Below, piece after piece: positions 1-7,696 of a stretch of 7,696 nt of DNA (positions are counted from its first letter, which is position 1; each line of letters begins with the position of its first letter). The stretch spans positions 1 to 7,696 of the forward strand of contig JAUXXN010000042.1 in the NCBI GenBank assembly GCA_030684755.1, given 5' to 3'. The notes below the pieces were generated by a model. The model did not search any database. It was given only the letters and a program-made list of their open reading frames with translations, and had not been told where the DNA came from. Both the position numbers and the translations under genes were made by a program. Source of the DNA: Hydrogenophaga sp. (GTDB lineage: Bacteria > Pseudomonadota > Gammaproteobacteria > Burkholderiales > Burkholderiaceae_C).

Positions 1-26
1 GGGAGGGTTGGGGTGGGGGCTCTCCC
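1..26. repeat. Possible fragment of a G/C-rich intergenic repeat at the window edge
   Basis: The first 26 bases are a G-run-rich stretch flanked by GGGAG (1-5) and CTCCC (22-26). Its reverse complement has the CCCCACCCCAACCCT pattern found in G/C-rich intergenic repeats of many proteobacteria. No protein reading is convincing here. It is cut by the window edge, so it could be the end of a longer repeat or of a terminator-like hairpin belonging to an upstream gene. The resemblance is from memory and is weak. Confidence 0.2.
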
Positions 27-70
27 GAACTTTTCAAATGAGAATGGTTGTAAGGGCTTCGATGGCGTCA

Positions 71-116
71 ACCGTGATCGGTCATCATGCCTGTATTACC
101 CAGTGACACTGACCGG
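71..116 (+). promoter_or_regulatory. Putative operator/promoter region of the antitoxin gene
   Basis: Three small inverted repeats cluster just upstream of the antitoxin start: ACCG-TGAT-CGGT (71-82), CGGTCA (79-84) paired with TGACCG (110-115), and CAGTG-A-CACTG (101-111). Antitoxins of the AbrB/VapB and FitA families usually repress their own operon by binding palindromes overlapping the promoter, so this is the natural place for an operator. No strong sigma-70 pair is visible. The best guess is TCAACC (68-73) with TGTATT (92-97), 18 bases apart, and it is poor. The repeats are seen directly; the function is inferred. Confidence 0.22.
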
Positions 117-120
117 AGAA
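115..120 (+). promoter_or_regulatory. Ribosome binding site that sets the antitoxin start at 126
   Basis: GGAGAA lies 5 bases before the ATG at 126, a good Shine-Dalgarno match at a usable distance. The in-frame ATG at 87 has no comparable site and would add 13 residues ahead of the MQTTLTRKGQVTIP motif that normally begins AbrB-type antitoxins. The start at 126 is therefore preferred. The ATG at 121 is out of frame. Confidence 0.6.
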
Positions 121-125
121 ATGCC

Positions 126-476
126 ATGCAAACCACGTTAACCCGCAAAGGCCAAGTCACGATTCCCCGCGCAGTCCGGCAGCGCTTTGGGCTCAAGCAA
201 GGGATGGCGATCAGCTTTTCGATTGAGGGCGACCACATTGCGCTTCGGGCTGTGCGTTCCCCGCAGCAAGCAGTAAGAAGCGGCTTCGCACTTATCAAGA
301 GTCGGCGCAAAGGAGTGCCCGCGGACTTGGATGTGGCGGGTTTGTCGGACTTAGTACGGCCAGAAGGCCGCATCAAGTTGGGTTCATTGCTCGCTGAAAT
401 GGGCCATCAGACAGGGGGCTTCGATCTGGCGATCGAGCGCGACAGGTCCCCCACAGAACCGGTTCGCTTTGAATGA
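126..476 (+). CDS. Hybrid antitoxin: AbrB/VapB DNA-binding domain with FitA-like toxin-binding tail
   Basis: This encodes 116 residues. Residues 1-42 are an AbrB/SpoVT (MraZ-fold) DNA-binding domain, seen in TLTRKGQVTIPRAVRQRFGL and the following GxxI/GDHIALRA pattern. This is the type used by VapB antitoxins, which bind operator DNA and neutralise a PIN-domain ribonuclease. Residues 51-71 (SGFALIKSRRKGVPADLDVA) read like the usual end of such an antitoxin. Residues 77-116 then match the C-terminal segment of FitA, a ribbon-helix-helix antitoxin. The pattern RIKLGSLLAEMG..TGG..L...RDR corresponds to N. gonorrhoeae FitA RLGSMLASIG..GG..L...RGR as I remember it. The gene thus looks like a fusion at about 336-354. 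Its stop overlaps the start of the FitB relict (ATGA at 473-476), the arrangement of fitAB. Because the cognate toxin is reduced to its first residues, the protein is probably an orphan. It may still bind DNA. An ancient natural domain swap, rather than a recent recombination, is also possible. Family assignment of the N-terminal domain is firm; the mosaic reading is a strong inference. Confidence 0.8.
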   Translation: MQTTLTRKGQVTIPRAVRQRFGLKQGMAISFSIEGDHIALRAVRSPQQAVRSGFALIKSRRKGVPADLDVAGLSDLVRPEGRIKLGSLLAEMGHQTGGFDLAIERDRSPTEPVRFE

Positions 477-520
477 TGCTGCTCGACACCAACGTCGTTT
501 CTCAACCATTGAAGCCCATG
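473..520 (+). pseudogene. N-terminal relict of a FitB/VapC-type PIN-domain toxin
   Basis: The codons from 473 read [16 protein letters not shown]. This closely matches the start of FitB (MILLDTNVISEPLRPQ as I recall it) and carries the first invariant acidic residue of the PIN ribonuclease active site (D in LLDTN, residue 5). After about 15 codons the similarity ends and the frame runs on into jetB without a stop. The remaining roughly 120 residues of the toxin, including the other catalytic acids, are missing, so no ribonuclease activity is expected. The ATGA overlap with the antitoxin stop is the normal fitA-fitB junction and shows that this end is native to the toxin-antitoxin operon. Confidence 0.72.
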
Positions 521-1201
521 CCACCCATGACCCCTGAACCGCTAACCCACACGACACCGCCCCAGCCCAACGCGCCCCAACCCGACCTCACCCGCCTGGT
601 CGTGCCCTTGCTCAAAGGCGTCCAATACCGCGAAGACGACGCCGCGCAGTGGGCCGCTTTGCTGCAACTGCAAGCCCGGGTGCGCGACTACGTGGCTGTG
701 TTGGCGCTGGATTTGGTAGTGGACGAGGCCGAGGGTTATGCCTTTGTGCGCGCCCAGCCGGTGGACGAGAGCAGCGCCGACAAACTGCCGCGCCTGGTGC
801 GCCGCCAACCGCTGAGCTTTCAGGTCAGTTTGCTGCTGGCCTTGTTGCGCAAAAAACTCGCCGAATTCGATGCCAGTGGCGGCGACACCCGCTTGATACT
901 CACGCGCAGCGCGGTGGTGGAGTTGGTGCGCGTGTTCTTGCCGACGGGCTCCAACGAATCCAAACTGATCGACCAGATCGACACCCAAATGGGCAAGGTG
1001 GTGGAGCTGGGCTTTGTGCGCCGCCTCAAAACCGGCACCGACGGCGCAGCCGCCCGGCCCGCGCAAGAGCCGGTGTACGAGGTGCGCCGCATCCTCAAAG
1101 CCTTTGTGGACGCCCAATGGCTGGCCGACTTTGACGAGCGTCTGGCTGCCTACCAGCGGCAACTGCTCGCGCCAGAAACCGGGGCGACCGATGGAGCTTG
1201 A
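473..1201 (+). CDS. jetB: JetB (MksE-like, DUF4194), Wadjet KITE subunit, fused at its N-terminus to a toxin relict
   Basis: The full open frame is 242 residues. The native JetB start is probably the ATG at 527 (224 residues) or 518, because residues 1-16 belong to the PIN-toxin relict. JetB is the winged-helix, MukE/KITE-like subunit that binds the kleisin JetA and helps JetC entrap DNA. The DUF4194 pattern is clear: an N-terminal Pro-rich leader (residues 17-38), then [14 protein letters not shown] (about 42-55), a helix-rich first winged helix with [33 protein letters not shown] near the middle, and a second domain with [27 protein letters not shown] and a closing [16 protein letters not shown]. 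It overlaps jetC by 11 bases. No Shine-Dalgarno site stands out before 518 or 527. Translation may therefore begin at 473-476, coupled to the antitoxin stop, giving an N-terminally extended JetB. The usual upstream partner gene jetA is absent. Identity is confident; the start is uncertain. Confidence 0.88.
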   Translation: MMLLDTNVVSQPLKPMPPMTPEPLTHTTPPQPNAPQPDLTRLVVPLLKGVQYREDDAAQWAALLQLQARVRDYVAVLALDLVVDEAEGYAFVRAQPVDESSADKLPRLVRRQPLSFQVSLLLALLRKKLAEFDASGGDTRLILTRSAVVELVRVFLPTGSNESKLIDQIDTQMGKVVELGFVRRLKTGTDGAAARPAQEPVYEVRRILKAFVDAQWLADFDERLAAYQRQLLAPETGATDGA

Positions 1202-4200
1202 AGCCCACCCGCCCGCCGGTTTTCGCCTCACGCGGCTGGAGGTGTTGAACTGGGGCACCTTCGACAAACGGGTGTGGACACTGGCGCTGGATGGCCGCAA
1301 TGGCTTGTTGACCGGCGACATTGGCTCGGGTAAATCCACCTTGGTGGACGCCATCACCACGCTCTTGGTGCCCGCGCACCGCGTGGCCTACAACAAGGCC
1401 GCCGGGGCCGATGCGCGTGAGCGCTCGCTGCGCTCGTATGTGCTGGGGCATTACAAGTCAGAGCGCAACGAGGCCAGCGGCCACGCCAAGCCGGTGGCGC
1501 TGCGCAGCGCCAGCGACTACGCGGTGATTTTGGGCGTGTTTCACAACGCGGGCTACGACCAAACCGTGACGCTGGCCCAGGTGTTTTGGCTCAAAGACAG
1601 CTTTGGCCAGCCCGAGCGCTTGTACGCCGTGGCCGACAAAGCCTTGTCCATCACGCAAGATTTTTCTGACTTCGGCACCACGGTGACCGCGCTGCGCAGC
1701 CGTCTGCGCAAAAACAGCGTGAGTTTGTTTGACAGCTTTCCGCCCTACAGCGCGCACTTTCGCCGCCGCTTTGGCGGCATGGGTGAGCAGGCGCTGGACC
1801 TGTTTCACCAAACCGTGTCGATGAAATCGGTGGGCAACCTGACCGACTTTGTGCGCCACCACATGCTGGAGCCGTTCGATGTGGCGCCGCGCATCGCCGG
1901 GCTGTTGGCCCATTTTGACGACCTGAGCCGCGCCCACGCCGCCGTGCTCAAGGCCAAAGAACAGGTGAATTTGCTCACGCCGCTGGTGGCCGACTGCGAC
2001 CAACACACCGCCTGGGTGGACCAAGCCACCGGCTTGCGCCAGTGTCGCGAAGCGCTCAAGCCCTGGTTTGCGGGCCGCAAACGGGCGCTGCTGGACCAGC
2101 GGCTGGACAACCTGGGCCTGCAACTGGCCAGCGAGACGGCCAAGGTGGAACGGCTGGAGGCGCTGCTGCGCGATTTGCGCAGCAAAGAAAGCGAACTGCG
2201 GCTGAGTATCGCCCAGCGCGGTGGCGACCGCATGGCGCAGCTCGATGCCGAAATGCAGCGCCAGCAAACCGAGCTGAACCGGCGCCAAAAAAACGCCCAG
2301 CGCTACGACCAACTGCGCCGCAGCCTGGGCCTGCTGCAAGTGGCCAACCGCGAAGAGCTGCAAACCCAGCAGCAAGGCTGCGGCCAGCGCCGCTTGGCCG
2401 ACAGCGAGCGCGATGCCGAGGTGCAAAACACGCTGACCGAACTCAGCGTGGAAATGGCCCAAGGGCGCCAGGAGCGCAACAGCCTGCAAGACGAAATACA
2501 CAGCCTGCGCGCACGGCGCAGCAACATGGCAGCGCAACACATCGCCCTGCGCGCCGCGCTGTGCGCCGCGCTGGGTTTGCGCGAAGACAGCATGCCGTTT
2601 GCTGGCGAACTGCTGCAAGTGCACGACGACGCCCGCGACTGGGAAGGCGCCGCCGAACGCTTGCTGCACAGCTTTGCGCTGTCGTTGCTGGTGCCGGAAG
2701 TGCATTACGCCCGGGTGGCGCAGTGGGTGGACGACACGCACCTGAAAGGGCGGCTGGTGTACTTTCGGGTACGCGACCCGGCCCGCAGCGAGCGGCCCGC
2801 GCAGCCCGCGCCCGCGCATGCGCTGGCCCGAAAAATCGCCACCAAGCCCGATTCACCGTTTTACGCTTGGCTGGAAAACGAAGTGGCGCGCCGCTTTGAC
2901 CACGCCTGCTGCACCACGCCGGAGCAGTTTCGCGCCGAGCCCCGGGCCATCACCCGCGCCGGGCACATCAAAACCAGCGGCGAGCGCCACGAAAAAGACG
3001 ACCGCCACCGCCTGGACGACCGCAGCCGCTATGTGCTGGGCTGGAGCAACGCCGCCAAGCTGGCCGTTTTAGAGAGCAAGCTGCGCGTGTGCGAGGCGCG
3101 CTTGGGCACGCTGGGCCAAAAAATTGCCGATCTGCAACAAGAGCAGCGGGCCATCCGCGAACGGCTGGAAAACCTGGCCAAGTTGGAAGAGTTTCAAGAC
3201 TTTGCCGACCTGGACTGGCCCGCCAACGCCCGGGAAATTGCCCGGCTCAAAGACGAGCGGGCCGCGCTGGAAGCCGCCTCCGACGTGCTGGCCGCGCTCA
3301 ACCGGCAACTGAGCGCCTTGGAGACCGAGCGGGACACGGCCGAACAGCAGCGCATGGAGCAGCGCGACAAACGCTCCAAAACCGAGCAAAAAATCAGCGA
3401 CGCCCACAACCAGCGCCGCGACGCCGAGGCCTTGATGGCGCAAGCCCCGTCCGGCTTTGAAGAACTGACGCAGCACCTAGAAGCCTTGCAGCAAACCCTG
3501 CAAATGGCCGAAGCCGGGGAAGCTGGTGAGTCCAAGCGCTGGGCCTCAATCACGGTCGAGTCGTGCGACGCGCGTGAGCGCGACATGCGCGACCACCTGG
3601 AAAGCGCCATCGACAACACCGAAAAACGCGCCAAACGCTTGCTAGAAAAAATCATCGACGCCATGCGCACCTTCAGCCACCGCTTTCCGGTGGAGACGCA
3701 AGAGTTCGATGTGTCGGTGGGCTCTGCTGGGGAATACCGCAGCCTGTTGCAGCGGCTCGTGGCCGACGATCTGCCGCGTTTTGAGGCCGACTTCAAGCGC
3801 TCTCTGAACGAAAACACGGTGCGTGAAATGGCCAATTTCAGCTCGCAGCTGAACAAAGAACGCGAAACCATCAAAGAACGCATTGAGCGCATCAACCAAT
3901 CGCTGACGCAAATCGACTACAACCCGGGCCGCTTCATTGCGCTGGCGCTGCAAACCACACCCGACGCCGAGGTGCGCGACTTTCAAACCGAGCTGCGTAC
4001 CTGTCTGGACGACACATTGGGCGGCGATACGCACAACGGCCCCTACGCCGAAGCCAAGTTTTTGCAGGTCAAACACATCATTGAACGCCTGCGTGGCCGC
4101 GAAGGCCAAACCGAGCAAGACCGGCGCTGGACCGCCAAGGTCACTGACGTGCGCAACTGGTTTGTGTTTGCCGCCAGCGAACGCTGGCGCGAAGACCAGC

Positions 4201-4607
4201 GCGAACACGAACACTATTCAGACGCGGGCGGCAAGTCGGGCGGGCAAAAAGAAAAACTGGCCTACACCATTTTGGCGGCCAGCTTGGCCTACCAGTTTGG
4301 CCTGGCCTGGGGCGAGACCCGCTCCAAGAGCTTTCGCTTCGTCGTTATCGACGAAGCCTTTGGCCGGGGCTCCGACGAGTCGGCCCAATACGGCCTGCAA
4401 CTGTTCGAAAAGCTCAACCTGCAACTGCTCATCGTCACCCCACTGCAAAAAATCCACATCATCGAACCTTTCGTGTCCAGTGTCGGCTTTGTCCACAACG
4501 TGGAGGGCCGCGATTCGCGCTTGCGCAATTTGAGCATGGAGGCTTATCGGGAGGAGAAGGAGCGGGCGGCAGGCCTGGAATCGCTAGGGCAAGGCGCAAA
4601 ACCATGA
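1191..4607 (+). CDS. jetC: JetC, SMC/MukB-like ATPase of the Wadjet complex
   Basis: This encodes 1138 residues from the ATG at 1191, a normal length for JetC/MksB. The ABC-type head begins at once with [10 protein letters not shown] (17-25) and the Walker A loop GDIGSGKST (42-50). Long Gln/Glu/Arg-rich coiled-coil stretches follow (about 320-450 and 625-860). They flank a hinge of about 455-625, which contains the [10 protein letters not shown] and [11 protein letters not shown] motifs typical of this family. The C-terminal head half has [27 protein letters not shown], the signature SGGQKEK (1016-1022), Walker [12 protein letters not shown] with D1054 and catalytic E1055, and a D-loop-like GSDES. 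JetC dimers, with JetA and JetB, extrude DNA loops and present closed circular DNA to the JetD nuclease. All ATPase motifs are intact, which argues against long-term decay. An upstream in-frame ATG at 1014 lies within jetB and is not needed. The start overlaps jetB by 11 bases and the stop overlaps jetD as ATGA. Confidence 0.95.
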   Translation: MELEAHPPAGFRLTRLEVLNWGTFDKRVWTLALDGRNGLLTGDIGSGKSTLVDAITTLLVPAHRVAYNKAAGADARERSLRSYVLGHYKSERNEASGHAKPVALRSASDYAVILGVFHNAGYDQTVTLAQVFWLKDSFGQPERLYAVADKALSITQDFSDFGTTVTALRSRLRKNSVSLFDSFPPYSAHFRRRFGGMGEQALDLFHQTVSMKSVGNLTDFVRHHMLEPFDVAPRIAGLLAHFDDLSRAHAAVLKAKEQVNLLTPLVADCDQHTAWVDQATGLRQCREALKPWFAGRKRALLDQRLDNLGLQLASETAKVERLEALLRDLRSKESELRLSIAQRGGDRMAQLDAEMQRQQTELNRRQKNAQRYDQLRRSLGLLQVANREELQTQQQGCGQRRLADSERDAEVQNTLTELSVEMAQGRQERNSLQDEIHSLRARRSNMAAQHIALRAALCAALGLREDSMPFAGELLQVHDDARDWEGAAERLLHSFALSLLVPEVHYARVAQWVDDTHLKGRLVYFRVRDPARSERPAQPAPAHALARKIATKPDSPFYAWLENEVARRFDHACCTTPEQFRAEPRAITRAGHIKTSGERHEKDDRHRLDDRSRYVLGWSNAAKLAVLESKLRVCEARLGTLGQKIADLQQEQRAIRERLENLAKLEEFQDFADLDWPANAREIARLKDERAALEAASDVLAALNRQLSALETERDTAEQQRMEQRDKRSKTEQKISDAHNQRRDAEALMAQAPSGFEELTQHLEALQQTLQMAEAGEAGESKRWASITVESCDARERDMRDHLESAIDNTEKRAKRLLEKIIDAMRTFSHRFPVETQEFDVSVGSAGEYRSLLQRLVADDLPRFEADFKRSLNENTVREMANFSSQLNKERETIKERIERINQSLTQIDYNPGRFIALALQTTPDAEVRDFQTELRTCLDDTLGGDTHNGPYAEAKFLQVKHIIERLRGREGQTEQDRRWTAKVTDVRNWFVFAASERWREDQREHEHYSDAGGKSGGQKEKLAYTILAASLAYQFGLAWGETRSKSFRFVVIDEAFGRGSDESAQYGLQLFEKLNLQLLIVTPLQKIHIIEPFVSSVGFVHNVEGRDSRLRNLSMEAYREEKERAAGLESLGQGAKP

Positions 4608-5868
4608 CCTGGACCACCGCCGCCGACTTGCGTGCCCAAGTGCAAAAGCTGTGGGACAAGGGCGATCTGCTGCGCCCGCTGGTGGACGGTGTGGCCATGG
4701 CGCCGCTGCGCTTGCGATTGCAGGGGCCGGGTTCGTCGGAATTGGCGGATCGGTTTGAGGAGGTGCGCACCTGGATGCGCGACTTGGGTTGCCACGCGCC
4801 CGCCGACGGTGCGCCGCCGTACCGGATCGTGATGCGCACGTTTCGCCACCGTGTGTTGGGCGCCAATGCCGTGCCCGAGGCGGTGTGGCTCGATTCGCTG
4901 GACGCTGCGCTGGCGCTGTTGGGCAAGCAAGCCGAGGCGCGGCGGTTCGCGCACCTGGTGCAAACCACCCGCGCACAACAACCCACCGTGTTGCCCTGGC
5001 TGCAACAGCGCCCGTTGCAAGTGCTGGACTTGGCGCCCGTGTGGCCGCGTTTGCTGGCGGTGCTGGCGTGGTTGCAGGCGCACCCCAGGCCGGGCGTGTA
5101 TCTGCGTCAGGTGGATCTGCCGGGGGTGGACAGCAAGTTCATCGAGGCGCACCGGGGCGTTCTCACGGCCATGTTGGACTTGGCCTTGCCGCCACAAGCG
5201 ATTGACGCCAGTGCCAGCGGTGCCAGCCAGTTTGCCCGCCGCTACGGTTTTCAGGACAAGCCCTTGCGTGTGCGGGTGCGCTGGCTGGGCGCTGGCGCGG
5301 TGTTGTTGCCCACAGCCGCTGAAACAGACCAAGACGTGACCCTGTCGCAGGCAGCTTTTGAGCGCTTGGTGCTGCCGGTGCGGCGCGTGTTCGTCACCGA
5401 AAACGAGGTCAACTTTCTGGCCTTTCCGCCCATGGCCGACAGCCTGCTGGTGTTTGGCGCCGGTTACGGCTTTGACGCCCTGGCCGGTGCGCCCTGGCTG
5501 CACACCTGTCCGGTGTATTACTGGGGCGATATCGACACCCACGGCTTTGCCATTCTCGACCAGCTGCGCGCCCATCTGCCGCAGGCTCAGTCGCTTTTGA
5601 TGGACCACGAAACCCTCATGGCGCACACCGAGCAATGGGGCCATGAGCCCACGCCGGTGCTGCGCGATTTACCCCGTTTGCATGCGAAGGAGCAGGCTTT
5701 GTTTGACGATTTGCGCTACCGACGGCTGGGCACGGCGCCCGGCACCACCTGTGTGCGGCTGGAGCAGGAACGCATCGGCTTTGGCTGGGTGCAGCGGGCG
5801 CTGGCCGAGCTGCCGCCGTTGCGCGCTGTTGCGGGGTCTGTCAGTGTGTCTGTGACCGGGTACGCCGT

Positions 5869-5872
<4 letters not shown>
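4604..5872 (+). CDS. jetD: JetD, Wadjet Toprim nuclease subunit (DUF3322-DUF2220)
   Basis: This encodes 422 residues. JetD is the topoisomerase VI A-like subunit that cleaves DNA once the JetABC motor has identified a closed circle. The N-terminal part (about 1-210) matches DUF3322, with the arm and helical region ending in [18 protein letters not shown]. The C-terminal part (about 215-410) is the DUF2220 Toprim-like catalytic domain. Its expected acidic motifs are all present: [13 protein letters not shown] (E266, E268), [11 protein letters not shown] (D309, D311), LLMDHETL (D334, E336) and [11 protein letters not shown] (E387, E389). It starts in a 4-base ATGA overlap with jetC, preceded by AAGGCG (4591-4596) as a plausible ribosome site. 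About 20 residues after [14 protein letters not shown] look like an added, non-conserved tail (Ser/Val-rich, AT-richer codons) that ends inside the cobQ start. Catalytically it appears intact. Confidence 0.94.

Positions 5873-7696
<1,824 letters not shown>

Noticed and set aside
87..125. Antitoxin start at 87 adding 13 residues
   Set aside because: No ribosome site is visible and the added residues are unlike family starts. The ATG at 126 has GGAGAA 5 bases upstream and begins the AbrB motif directly.
1..125. End of jetA at the left edge of the window
   Set aside because: The three + frames close at different points (about 41, 107 and 142) and none reads like a JetA C-terminus. The region looks intergenic, though a jetA further left cannot be excluded.
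1..125. Cobalamin riboswitch controlling the operon
   Set aside because: No B12-box-like sequence or long structured leader is present here, and cobQ itself has no leader because it overlaps jetD.
1014..1190. N-terminal extension of JetC from the ATG at 1014
   Set aside because: It lies wholly inside jetB in another frame and is Pro/Lys-rich without similarity. The ATG at 1191 begins just before the conserved [15 protein letters not shown] segment.
1458..2819. Long open frame on the minus strand (453 codons) opposite jetC, and similar ones opposite jetB (542-1360), jetD (4544-5644) and cobQ (5716-6558, 6562-7386)
   Set aside because: These are antisense shadows of GC-rich genes. Their translations are His/Gln/Ala/Arg-rich without family motifs, while the + strand frames carry complete catalytic motifs.

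Overview
The window is GC-rich. Its cobyric acid synthase, CobT and MukB-like genes resemble those of Burkholderiales, most likely Comamonadaceae (for example Hydrogenophaga, Rhodoferax or Acidovorax relatives). That placement rests on protein resemblance recalled from memory, not on a search. All convincing genes lie on the + strand and are packed with almost no intergenic DNA.

Layout: (1) positions 1-125 are a short leader with weak regulatory-looking inverted repeats. (2) Positions 126-476 encode a small antitoxin-like protein. Its N-terminal half is an AbrB/SpoVT (VapB-type) swapped-hairpin domain and its C-terminal third looks like the toxin-binding tail of a FitA-type antitoxin. (3) From 473, overlapping its stop, come about 15 codons matching the start of a FitB/VapC PIN-domain toxin. 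These run in frame, with no stop, into a JetB/MksE (DUF4194) gene. (4) jetB, jetC and jetD (527-5872) are three of the four genes of a Wadjet (JetABCD, also called MksFEBG or EptABCD) SMC defence complex, which recognises and cleaves closed circular DNA such as plasmids. The kleisin gene jetA, normally immediately upstream of jetB, is not there; toxin-antitoxin fragments occupy its place. (5) jetD overlaps the start of cobQ (cobyric acid synthase) by 4 bases, and cobQ overlaps the start of cobT, which runs off the window. Both belong to late cobalamin biosynthesis.

Interpretation: the jet genes, their ATPase and nuclease motifs and their reading frames are intact. The 5' end of the locus looks rearranged, with a deletion or recombination that appears to have replaced jetA with a mosaic of antitoxin and toxin pieces, so that jetBCD may now be expressed from a toxin-antitoxin promoter. 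At the 3' end the defence genes are stitched into a cobalamin operon by an ATGA stop/start overlap. Either this is a decaying Wadjet whose downstream genes persist because they carry cobQT transcription, or JetA is supplied from elsewhere. A jetA beyond the left edge cannot be excluded. A second oddity is a GC-palindromic, repeat-like segment of about 60 bases inserted in frame into the interdomain linker of cobQ.
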